NCBI RefSeq assembly: GCF_000003195.3
Contig: NC_012876.2
Location: 48,603,276-48,667,275 of the forward strand
DNA: 64,000 nucleotides
Origin: Sorghum bicolor
Lineage: Eukaryota > Streptophyta > Magnoliopsida > Poales > Poaceae
Reading direction: 5' to 3'
The translations under genes and the position numbers were made by a program. Shown here piece by piece: positions 11,996-21,897 of this stretch (its first letter is position 1; the number at the start of each line of letters is the position of its first letter). A model generated the notes under the pieces. The model worked only from the letters and a program-made list of their open reading frames with translations, made no database searches and was not told where the DNA came from.

Positions 11996-13275
11996 TGTTG
12001 GGTATTATAAACGCAAACAGAAAAATCCGCAAGCGCACGGATACCGATGTAGCTTTCACCCGGGAGTATTCCAGAGTATCGATTTTCCACAGGGAACGTG
12101 AGTGTACTAATTAAGACTCAAGATCGCCCAAGGATAACTATGTAATTATTTTTGGTGGGAAGAGAGGAAGTTTCCTGAGAGTTCTCTAGTTGATCTAAAA
12201 ATCAAGAATTACTTCAAAGATTATTTATCTTGGGACATCAGAACACTAACCATAGAAAGAGATGAGAAGGGGGCTAGGAAGCTCTGACTACGGTCCTACA
12301 AACACCGATCCGAACGAGGTGGAATACGTCGACCATTAGGACTGTCACTACCCTAGGGCTACCACAACAATCCGCAGGATTGGGTGCAATTCTAGGTAAT
12401 TGCAAGACTAAACACCACGTCTAATCTATTAATTACTACTCTAATGTTGCAAAGATTAGAGCACTTGATGCAAGCGGGAATCCAGTAAATAACTTGAATG
12501 TAAATAAAAGTAATTAAAGAACTCAGGAATTATGAATTGAAGAACCTGGATAACGATGAAGAACGAACCAGTTGCTGCAAAAGTACAATGTTGAGGAAGA
12601 TCCGACAGATCCGGCTCCTCCACCGCTCTCCTCTTCTCTCTCCCTATTTTCTAGATTACAACTAGAACTAACTAGAACTAGAAATAGAGGAACTAGAACT
12701 AGAACTAGATGAACTAGAACTAGAACTAGATGAACTAGAGGTAGAACTAGATGAACTAGAGGGATCCTCTCTACTTGGATGAAGAATTGAAACCCTAACT
12801 TTAATTCTGTAGAAGAGGTATGCTCTCCAGGGCCAGGGGGCATTGCTTATATAGTCTTTTCAGATAAATCTGGGCCGTCGGATCAAACCGACATTAATCG
12901 CACGGTTTTCATTGATCCCTTAGGTCGGTGGAGCACGATCCGCGAAAAGGACTCTGATTGGGAACTATAGCAGGGCGGGCGCCCAGGGGGGTAGGGCGGG
13001 CGCCCTGCCTCCGAGCCCGATTGCCTTCCCGTTCGTTCCTGTGGCTTCTGGAGTCTTCTAGATGGTAGAAAATTGCGCGGCACGTTAATATCTCTATGTA
13101 ATCCCAACATGTGGGCCTTTCTTCCGTATTTCCTGATAACCCCCTGCAGAAATAGACAAACACCAAAACTCGTGGAATTCTGTCAGTTAAAACCCTAATT
13201 TTGGATGTTGGTTGCATATAGGTCCTTTTCCATGATTAGTTGACGGTTAAATGTGAGCATTAAGGACCGTCAACA
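11996..13275 (-). repeat. Element D 5' LTR (1280 bp)
   Basis: On the minus strand it runs from TGTTGACGGTCC to ACCCAACA. It is homologous to the LTRs at 55476-56703 and 56879-58113. It contains two GGGCGCCC palindromes (12977-12984 and 12998-13005) and a TATA box starting at 12853 on the minus strand. Its extra length over the other two copies lies mainly in the AACTAG minisatellite. Confidence 0.88.
12658..12764. repeat. AACTAG minisatellite inside the element D LTR
   Basis: Imperfect tandem copies of AACTAG and GAACTAGAT units. The same array is shorter at 56139-56189 and 57395-57450 in the sister LTRs, so repeat number explains most of their length difference. Confidence 0.85.
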
Positions 13276-14206
13276 CTCCGGCCATGGCGTGGTGGAAGGA
13301 ACCCAGCCAAATCTAGCGTCTCACCTCGATGTGAGTGGCTAGGAAGGGGAGCACAGAGTAGAGCTCGTCATGGCGGAGTTTTGGACACGCTCAATTTGTG
13401 GCGGGTGCACAGGGGTGCGCATGTGGCTGCTCTGGCAATGGCGCATGGCGGTGCAACTCGGGATGGCCGCGTAGCCGTGGCCGAGAAGGGGGAGGAGAGT
13501 GGCGAGGGTGCAAGTGGGGGTGTGGGGAGCTATGCTGCCATCTCGACCGGGTTATGCCCCTGTCGGAGCAGCCGACACCGCCCCTTGCCGCCTATGGGCA
13601 CGCGCCACACGGCGAGCACCGACTCAGACAAGGTAGAAAGGAGGATGTCGTTGCCTGGGCTGGGCTGCCAACCCCGTGGGCCGAAAGGATGGGTGACAAG
13701 CCCAGCTAGGTGCCCTGTTGTCTCCCATTTTTTAGAAAAATTATTTTCTCAATTGATTTCAATGACATTTTTGAGTATTTTAAAAAGCATTTTTACGAGT
13801 TGCCTCCAAAACAAAAGTTGCTCAAAATAAAATTCTGTACAACTTTGCTTTAAGGTGTAACTCAAGAATCCAAATGAATTTTGAATTACAAGTTAAAGTT
13901 ATTTCTAGGTTTGAAATAAATTCATTTTGGATAAATTTTGAGTTTAAATTAAATCTTTCAATTCTATTGCTCCGAAAATGCCACTTAATATTTCTAAATT
14001 AATTTTAAGCCTAAAACAATTTAATCTAGGCATCACAAGCAATTTTAGACATAGCATGACAATTGTCATAATTAAATTCATATTTAAAGATGCACATAAA
14101 GTCACACAACATAGGAAGTGCACATGAAATGAGATGCTCATGCTTATGCCAATGCTTATGTAGGTGTTATGAAACCCTAATGCATGCTTAACACTAGGGT
14201 ATTACA
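13276..14206 (-). repeat. Element H (chromovirus, Tekay/Del-like) 3' LTR, interrupted
   Basis: On the minus strand the LTR starts TGTAATACCCTAG at 14206, just after a purine tract (14207-14221). It runs left until element D interrupts it at 13275. A GC-rich block at about 13390-13710 holds open frames on the plus strand, but none resembles a known protein. Confidence 0.7.
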
Positions 14207-15047
14207 ACACTTCCCCCCTTATAGAAATCTCATCCCGAGATTTGAGTTACTAACCATCTTTTGTGAAATTTAGAGTAAACTTTCTTTAGGTAGTCCTCAG
14301 TTTCCCATGTCGCATCCCTGTCATTGTGATGACTCTACAACACCTTGTAGGTTTTTACCACCTTGTTCCTGGTTACTCGCTCCTTGGTGTCAACAATCTG
14401 TACTGGTTACTCTTTGTATTCGAGGTCAGCTCCTATCTTGACACCTCAAGGATCGATTCTCTCTTCGTGTACTCTCAAGCACTTCTTTAGCAGAGACACA
14501 TGGAACACTAGAAAGATCGAGCAAATCTCTTCGGGTAACCGTAGCTTGTAGGCCACAAGGCCTTTCCTCTCCATCACCCGTAAGGTCCCACATACCTCGG
14601 TGCAAGTTTACTTTTGACTTTGAAGTGTTGTACCTTCTTCATTAGGGTAACTTTGAGATAGACATAGTCGTCCACTGCGAACTCAAGCGGTCTTCTTCTC
14701 TTGTCGGCATAACTCTTTTGATGAGACTATGTGACCTTCATATGTTGTTGAATGATTTGCACTCTCTTCTTGGCTTCTTCAAAAAAGTCAATGCCATAGT
14801 ATCTTCTTTCACTAGGTTCGACCCAGTTTAATAGAGTTCTACACTTTCGATCATACAAAGCTTCAAACGGAGCCATCTTGATGCTTTCTTGATAACTATT
14901 GTTGTACTAGAACTCAACTAAAGGTAGCCATTCTTCCCGTAAACCCTTAGATGATACCACACAGGCTCTCAACATATCTTCTAAAATTTCATTTAGTCTT
15001 TTGGTCTGTCCTGACATCTGGGGATGATATGTTGTACTTCTAACCAA
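14207..15047 (-). pseudogene. Element H integrase C-terminal part and chromodomain, decayed
   Basis: On the minus strand, scattered frames give typical chromovirus integrase pieces: TTYHPQMSGQTKRLNEILEDM, then MAPFEALYDRKCR, RYYGIDFFEEAKKRVQ, DYVYLKVTLMKK and FLVFHVSLLKKCL. A chromodomain-like end, DATWETEDYLKKVY, stands next to the polypurine tract TAAGGGGGGAAGTGT. Stops and frameshifts are many. The match ends abruptly near 15047, so the element is truncated there. The lineage call rests on the TGTAATACCC LTR start and on the chromodomain. Confidence 0.75.
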
Positions 15048-15829
15048 GCTAGTGTTGACACCTCTAACACCACTTAAGCTAAGTTGTCATCTCCAGCATG
15101 ATGTAAGCCTATGGTTTATCATATGGTACATTGGAAAGACTGATTTCTCAGTAACAAATGGATGTGCAAAAATTCAAGCTTAACAGAAATGCCAAATAGA
15201 TAAATAGAATGACTTGATTGGACCTACAACTTGTGAATCTAGCATGACATACAGGAACAGGAACATGACTTTTGTCTCTGTAGAAACATTTAGTGGACAC
15301 ACAACATGTGCTATTTGCAATAGATGTTTTGTAAGAAACGTGTCCGGACACTCAAGATTCTACTAAGCATGATAGCTTGCTAATGAGATGTTCCATTATA
15401 AGGCACAAAAGTTACTAAATGGACAATGTATATATATCAAGCAGGAAGAAGTCTGTTCATTGAAAATTGACACTAAAAATATAATTTTTCTTTGCCATTT
15501 TGATATAGTAATAGATAAAAAACAGCTGATCCCACGAGACAGCCATGGCAAACAATCACTGTGTATAATTGAGATAGTGACAAACAATCATTGTGTATTC
15601 AGAGATTCATCTGATTTAAAGATAAAATTTAATCCAATACATGCATATTTGTACCACTCTAACTAATGCAATTTTGATCCCTATTGCTATATGGTTTGCC
15701 CACGATGTAATGATATCTAGAACTTCTGCCTACAAGATCTGATAGAGAAGACAAAGACTGAATCTCAGCAACAAAATAAAAAATTGAACTCTTGCTACCT
15801 AGTCATCTCTAACTCTTGGTACTTAATTA
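15048..15829. other. Intergenic, AT-rich, no recognised feature
   Basis: No convincing coding region, RNA gene or repeat family was recognised. It may be the original low-copy sequence in which the flanking transposons landed. Confidence 0.4.
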
Positions 15830-16072
15830 GGTCTTGTTTAATTTCAAAACTTTTTGCAAGATAAACACTGTAGAATTTTCGTTTCTATTTGACAAATATT
15901 GTCCAATCATAGACTAACTAGACTCAAAAGATTCATCACGCAAATTACATATAAACTGTGCAATTAGTTATTTCTTTTATCTATATTTAATACTTCATGC
16001 ATGTGCTGCAAAATTTGATGTGACGGGGAATCTAAAAATTTTTTTAAAAAAAAATTAGAACTAAACAAGGCC
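15830..16072 (+). mobile_element. Tourist-like MITE (243 bp)
   Basis: The ends GGTCTTGTTTA and TAAACAAGGCC form imperfect terminal inverted repeats. The interior (TTGACAAATATTGTCCAATC; ATGTGACGGGGAATCT) matches an abundant grass MITE of the GGCCTTGTTTAGTT class. The flanking bases TTA and TTG fit a decayed 3-bp target duplication of the PIF/Harbinger type. Confidence 0.65.
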
Positions 16073-16616
16073 TTGATATGAAAGAACCACTTTGAACCCA
16101 ACACCATGCGTTACTGAAAAAAAAGATTTTTTCATAGCAGCTTGTTAGTAACAGGCTTCATTTGTTAATGAAGAAAATTACATGACATCTTTTTTCACTG
16201 AACCAATAGGGCATACTAAGGTATCTGACCAAAAATTAGTACAATGCATCTATCAGAACATTGCAAAGAGATTACCAAATACAGTTATGTGGATAGCTTA
16301 GAATTTTGGTGGAATAATCAAATTAAAGTGGATTGTTCAAGATCAACAATCATGATAATGTACACATCAATGGGTTTTTGCACAGGATCTAAATTTAACA
16401 TAATTTTCCCAATCCAACCTGATCAGGAGAAAGGAGAGCAGATGGCATACAACCTGAATAGACGCCGTAAGGAGAAAGGAGAAAGGAGAAGGGATGGCAT
16501 ACATCCTAAACAGGGAGCTTCTTGGGTTCGGCGGCGGGCACCAACTATCGGCGGACGGAGGGCCAGATCCAGAGCCAAAGGACAGCAGTGTGCTAGGTTG
16601 TGGCATCGTCGTAGCG
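16073..16616. other. Intergenic flank left of element B
   Basis: No gene is supported. The last 200 bases are GC-richer, with purine-rich AGGAGAAAGGAGA repeats. Short resemblance to the right flank of B (CGGGCACTAACCATCGGCG near 37144, compared with CGGGCACCAACTATCGGCG near 16536) suggests that both sides belong to a duplicated or gene-like sequence. Confidence 0.35.
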
Positions 16617-16621
16617 CTCTT

Positions 16622-18258
16622 TGTTGACGGTCCCTAAGTATGAAATTTAATCATCGAATAAATAAAGAAAAGGATCTAAATACAACCAACACCCAGACTT
16701 AGGGTTTTATCTAACAGAATTCCACGAGTTTTGGTGTTTGTCCATTTCTGTAGGGGGTTATCAGGAAATATGAAGGAAAGGCCCACACATCGGGTTTACA
16801 TAAAGATTAACGTGTGTGGCAATTTTTCATCATCTAGAAGATTCCAGAAGCTACGAGAACGAGCAGGAGGCCAAGCGGGCCCGAGGGCAGGGCGCCCGAC
16901 CTCCCCCCTAGGGCGCCCGCCCTGGCCTGAGAGCCAATCAGGCTCCACCTCGTGGATCATGCTCCACTAACCTAAGAGATCAAGGAAAACCACACGATTA
17001 AGGTTGGTTTGATCCGACGGCCCATATTCATTTGGGAGGGCTATATAAGCAAGGCCCCTGGCCCCTAGAGGGGGGCAACTCTCAAACCCTAATTCATTCA
17101 TTCATCCAAGGAGAAGAGCCTCTGATCAAGCCCTAGAGCCACCACATCAACTAGATCTCTAGTTTAGCTTAGCTACATAGGATTAGAACTAGAAGGAGTC
17201 AATCTTCGATTGGTTTCTAGATCTGTCAAGAGGATTCTTGGTAATTCCTCTATTGTTCTTCATTTGTTCATCATTGTTCTTCGATATTATGAATATGACT
17301 TTGCTTTATTTCAATATATTGATTATGACTTTGCTCTACTTGTTTATATTTGCAATTATATCGTTCCTAGTTTATCATGGTTATATGCTTGGCTTAGTTA
17401 GATTGGAATTATATACATGCTTAGGATCGTATAGCGTTTATCCATGTGTACAGTGGGTAAATGATAAGTATTGTGTAGGCGTGATGCCTATACCGTATTT
17501 ATCTGCGATTGTACCCTATATGTCGGATCATAGGGTGGTTCGCGGTGGTGATAGCTCCGTTGATTCTTATATAGTCCCCATCCCATGTATAGGGCTGGCA
17601 GAGCAACATTATTACAGAGGAGTGATTGCTATGTTTCTCATCTTCCTTGATAATATCACTATGCATGGGTGTAATCTTATCTCGCAATGATTGCCATGTA
17701 TAATTGTACTAACTATGATATGCTAGACTTTATAGTTAAGAATAACTTAGGAAATATTCTTGTAGTTCATCCTAATTCCATGCTAATGACTTACTAGAAT
17801 ATCTGTTGAGGTGCTTATCATTATCATATGTGGCTAGTTATGCTGATCAGAATAGTAATCTTTGTCACCATTCATATTTTATCTATATTCTATGTGACAC
17901 TTACCCCTGTATTGATGAGATAGATGAATGCTCTCTATTACACATGCAATGATACTCAGTTCCATATTTCATTCCATCATTATTAGTAATCCCTTCCCAG
18001 TGGTAAAAATATAAATAACGATACCTGGAATACTTCCCGGTTAAAATACTACATCGATATTAATCTGTGCGCTTGCAGATCACATTTATTATTTATCTAG
18101 ATGAGCAATAGCATATTTCAATACCGCGTCTCTCATGTCATGCTGGGGATGACAACTTGGCTTAAGTGACATGAGGGATAGGTTCGGTATTTTTTGCGCC
18201 TTTATCAGAAATACAAAACTAAGTCTACTTTTGGTAATGACGTTAAGAATGCCCAACA
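16622..18258 (+). repeat. Element B 5' LTR (1637 bp)
   Basis: It runs from TGTTGACGGTCC to TGCCCAACA. GGGCGCCC palindromes stand at 16890 and 16911, and a TATA box (CTATATAAG) at 17041-17049. By eye it differs from its partner at about 7 percent of the first 400 positions, so the insertion is much older than that of element C. Confidence 0.92.
17041..17049 (+). promoter_or_regulatory. TATA box of element B LTR
   Basis: The core T of CTATATAAG lies 131 bp after the start of the second GGGCGCCC palindrome. The same spacing is found in the other Athila-type LTRs of the window. Confidence 0.75.
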
Positions 18259-18266
18259 AGCATTTT

Positions 18267-18284
18267 TGACGCCGTTGCCGGGGA
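18267..18284 (+). promoter_or_regulatory. Element B primer binding site, tRNA-Asp type
   Basis: TGACGCCGTTGCCGGGGA lies eight bases after the LTR. It matches the complement of the plant tRNA-Asp 3' end with one mismatch in its third base. Confidence 0.8.
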
Positions 18285-18421
18285 AGGCTGATTTAATAAT
18301 AGGAATGAATAAGGAATAATGAGTCATCATTCGCATCACTAATATGATTGAGATCATCAATTCTCTCATATAGCTTTACCCCTGTACTTTGCTATTTTTA
18401 TTATTTTATGCAGGGTGACGT

Positions 18422-19590
18422 ATGAATAGAAGAGATCTTCCAGATAATTTCGTTGACGACCCTGAAGCAATAATCAGAAAAACAAGAGCCAAGCTCAAGA
18501 AAGTTAGATCATCAACACTTCAGCGTAAAGCTCCATCAAATCAAGGAGATCACCGAAGTTTCATTCGGAACTTGACATCAGAGTTCGAAGCCATGGCGAA
18601 CAAGTCAATCCGCGAGTTCTCAGCTCCCACCACAGACAACATACGTACTGGACCTGCTATGGAGATCGAGCGGACATTTGAGCTCAAGCCTGGGCTCATC
18701 AACATGGTGCAAGCAAATCAGTTCTGTGGAAAGGCACATGAAGACGCTAGTGCTTATCTCCAACACTTCCTGGAGATTTGCAGCACGTTCACCATTCAAG
18801 ACGTTCCTAGAGACGCCAAACTACTTCGCATCTTCCCATTCTCACTGTTGTGGAGAGCGAAGCAGTGGTTCTATGTAACAAAGGAGAAGAATACTACATG
18901 GGCACTCTGCTCCACCAACTTTCTAGCCAAGTTCTTTCGCATGGGCAAGACCAATGCTCTCCGTGGGAAGATTATAAGTTTTCAGCAATAACATGATGAA
19001 TTTGTTCCAGAAGCATGGGAGCGCTTCCAAGACTACATCCTAGAATGTCTCCATCATGGAATGGAGAATTGGCTACTGATGCAGACTTTTTATCATGGGC
19101 TCAGTAACAGCACCCGTGAAACCATGGATGCTACAGCCGAAGGAGCATTCTTGTCACTGACCATACCACAAGCTACAGCTCTTGTGGAGAAGATGGTGTC
19201 CAACTAAGGTTGGAACGAAGAAAGAACTTAGACACGCAAGAAGGGTGGAGGTATGCACCAGCTCAAGGAGGTAGACATGTTGTCTGCAAAGCTAGACCTG
19301 CTCATGAAGAAGTCGATGATAAAGCAGACAACAAGAAAGAAGTTATGCACGTCTATGACTCTCACATGACTTGTGAGGAGTGTAGAGATACTGGACACTC
19401 AGGCAATCACTGCCCTGAGATGTTTGAGGACGTGAACAACTACTACTACTACTACTACTACAACCGTCCTTAACAAAATCAAGGTTGGAATCAACAGAGG
19501 CCTAACTACTCAGGAAATTATCAAGGTAACAATTTCCACAATAACAATAATAATTTCCCACCCCTAAGAGAGTTAGTATCTAATCAAGGA
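18422..19590 (+). pseudogene. Element B gag with zinc knuckle, broken
   Basis: The frame starts at ATG 18422 (MNRRDLPDNF). It shows Athila gag landmarks: FELKPGLINMVQANQFCGK, EDASAYLQHFLEICSTF, LFPFS-type IFPFSLLWRAKQWFY, FLAKFF and YHGLSNSTRETMDA. It is stopped by TAA at 18989-18991 (FQQ stop HDE), TAA at 19205 and TAG at 19229, all compatible with C-to-T changes. A 1-base frameshift near 19310 moves the knuckle CEECRDTGHSGNHC (CX2CX4HX4C, near 19373) into another frame. A further TAA lies near 19470. It is clearly not translatable as one protein. Confidence 0.88.
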
Positions 19591-19596
19591 AAGCTA

Positions 19597-20398
19597 ATGG
19601 ATAATCTGTCTAAGAAATTGGCATCTAATGATAAAATGCTAGAAAATATAAATAATAGAATGGATAATTTTTCTACTGCCATCAAAAATCAAATTAGCTT
19701 CAATAAAATGATTAAATCTCAGTTGAATCAAATAGCTATTGTTGTTCCTGCTACTAACCCCGGTATACCATCACAACCGGAAGGGCTAGAATCTGTAAAT
19801 CTTGTAGACATGTTTGATGCAGGTAACTACTGGAGTAACCCCATAGGAGGAAGATGTAATGACCTTCTACCAGTCAAGAGAGGCGATCCAGGATGTCCTG
19901 TTATCCCAATTTCCATCGGCATGCTGGACTTCCTAGAAGCACTATATGACTTTGGCTCAAGCGTCAACATCATGCCTAGGGTACTCTATGAAAAATTCTT
20001 TACTCATCCTTTATCAGATACAACCATGTGTTTGCAGCTTGCAGATCAGACACTGAGCTTTCCAAAAGGAATATTGAAGAACATAGTGTCTGAGTTGGTA
20101 CCTCGTACGTCCTAGCAAACTTCGTAGTGATCGAGACCGGTGTTGATGAGAGGTCACCCATCATCCTAGGGAGGTCATTCCTGAACACCTCGGGAGCTGT
20201 CATCTACGCTAGTGCTACAAAGATCAATTTCAACATCAAGGGGAGGAAGGAGACATTTTCCTTCAAGAACAAGACTGCACAAATTCCAGACCAACCCCAA
20301 TATAAACCAAGGAAGAGGACCAATAGGAGGAACAAGCAGAACAGGAACAAGCAACAAGTATGGACAAAATCAGCTAAGATGGTCACTGCAATTCACTG
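19597..20398 (+). pseudogene. Element B first retropepsin-like domain
   Basis: After an Asn-rich linker (KLMDNLSKKLASNDKML) the frame reads PVIPISIGMLDFLEALYDFGSSVNIMPRV in overlapping pieces, then YEKFFTHPL and MCLQLADQTLSFPKG. The catalytic D-F-G-S triplet differs from the canonical D-T/S-G. A frameshift near 20095 moves the rest (DERSPIILGRSFLNTSGAVI and KGRKETFSFKNKT) into another frame, to a stop at 20397-20399. The ILGR-FLNT motif is the usual second landmark of this domain. Confidence 0.82.
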
Positions 20399-20570
20399 AG
20401 GTCAAGATCATCGACTTAAGTCACCTTTCTTGATCAAGAAGGACGACCCAGGTGTTCCAAGCATTGAATGCACAATCAATGGATATTCCTTCCAGAAGAC
20501 AATATGCGACACCGGATCGGGCGTCAACATAATAGCCGCAGTCACCCATCAACTCCTGTACAGAACCATG

Positions 20571-21258
20571 TGTTGATGCAAAAACTAGTCTGCAAACACA
20601 AAGGGCTAATACCCGATTCAAACGTTAAGGCGTGCCAGCCGATTTGACCTTACTATCGGCAAAGGTGATAACTCGAATACTTTAGTCCTGACAACAGCGA
20701 TGCGCCCGGATGTCACGGCTAAGAGGTACTCACGCGGAACTTGAGGATACGCCGAGCTTGAGTCGACGAATTCCTAAGAACTCGTAACAAAAAGAAAACG
20801 TATGACGAAGTCGTCGAAAAGTAAATGCTGGAATATGAGTAAAAACGTGTATTTGATTGGTTGATAGATGTTTGATTACAAGGTCCTAGGGCTTATATTT
20901 ATACCCTGCTCAAAGAGCTATGACCAGACACGATTAGAATTCGAATTCCAAATTACACGGAACCCGTATACAAAACGATGCGAATAACTAAGGAAATAAT
21001 AAAACCATCCTTCGTGACAAACCGAAACTCCTCCACATGACAACTGGCAGCTTCCGAACTCCTCCTTCGCGTCATCGGCAATTCCCTTGCCACAGTCATC
21101 GGCAGACCTTTTTACTTGGTCATCGGCACCATATTACTGCCTGAGGACTTAGTCACATTCAACCTTTCCCTCATCGGCAACCATCCTTATCAGCAACCCG
21201 CATCGTACTGCCACCCTATCCTGCCATCCTGGACACGTGCCCAAAAATGGTGTCAACA
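20571..21258 (-). repeat. Element C 3' LTR (688 bp)
   Basis: On the minus strand it runs from TGTTGACACC to GCATCAACA. It is practically identical to 32241-32927. Several ATCGGCA motifs are clustered near its 5' end. Confidence 0.95.
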
Positions 21259-21274
21259 CATGCCCCCCAGTTTC
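21259..21274 (-). promoter_or_regulatory. Element C polypurine tract
   Basis: On the minus strand GAAACTGGGGGGCATG directly precedes the TGTTGACACC start of the 3' LTR. Confidence 0.75.
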
Positions 21275-21897
21275 GGAGTATAAAACTATTAATGCTCTGA
21301 AATTCTGTGCAGTAATGATGTCTTCTCCGCAATTAATGCTTCTAATCTGGTAACCGACAACCTCAATCTGGACAACTCTGATCCTAATCCTCCGCAGATC
21401 CCTCGAAATCCCCAACTTCCTAAACGGGCATCTCTCTTAGTCGTACATCGGCAACAATACCGTTACAAAGATCTGCCGATGCTCTGCCCAGGAGATTCGC
21501 AAAAACGGTTACCTCCCCTCTATCCGCCCATCGGCAGGATGACCGTTATAGAATATCACCGATGGACCGACCAGGAGATCGCGCACAGTAAAATATCTTT
21601 AGATAATGACCGCCTCCTGTCAAATCACCTGCACAATCCCTGGATTATCGTGCGAACAGTTACCATATCCACTTGAATACCCTCGGGCTTCTCGGATGCG
21701 GCAAAGAAATAAGTCAGATTTGCCCTTGTCCATCTTGTCCTATAAATAGTTCCTTCTTGGGTACTCCTCCCCTATTGCATCATTCTGCCATCCAACTTCA
21801 CTTTTCCAGCGGCGGCGCCATTCTCAATCCTCAAGATCTCCGACAAGCATTCTTCTTCATCAACTCCGGCGCCCTCCAGCGTCCTCTTCACGACAAG
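21275..21897 (+). promoter_or_regulatory. Probable promoter and leader of the antisense gene in element C
   Basis: No coding region is seen. CCTATAAATAG at about 21740 is a good plant TATA box on the plus strand, about 155 bp before the ATG at 21898. The antisense gene may therefore have its own promoter rather than depending on the LTR. ATCGGC and GCCGAT occur in this stretch as well. Confidence 0.5.

Larger units (their letters stand above)
10803..13275 (-). mobile_element. Element D: Athila-type gypsy, 5' part only
   Basis: Read on the minus strand, D has a 5' LTR, a tRNA-Asp-type primer site and the start of gag, and is then cut at 10802 by element A. The rest should resume to the left of A outside the window. 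D interrupts the LTR of element H at 13275/13276, so the CTCCG just to its right is the expected half of a 5-bp target duplication. Confidence 0.82.

Noticed and set aside
13381..13830. 149-codon frame in the GC-rich block of the H LTR
   Set aside because: Inside an LTR, low complexity, no recognisable domain.
17238..17690. 150-codon open frame in the B 5' LTR, also partly open in the 3' LTR (36080-36451)
   Set aside because: It lies wholly in the LTR downstream of the TATA box, is shorter in the second copy and shows no domain. Shared sequence is explained by LTR identity.
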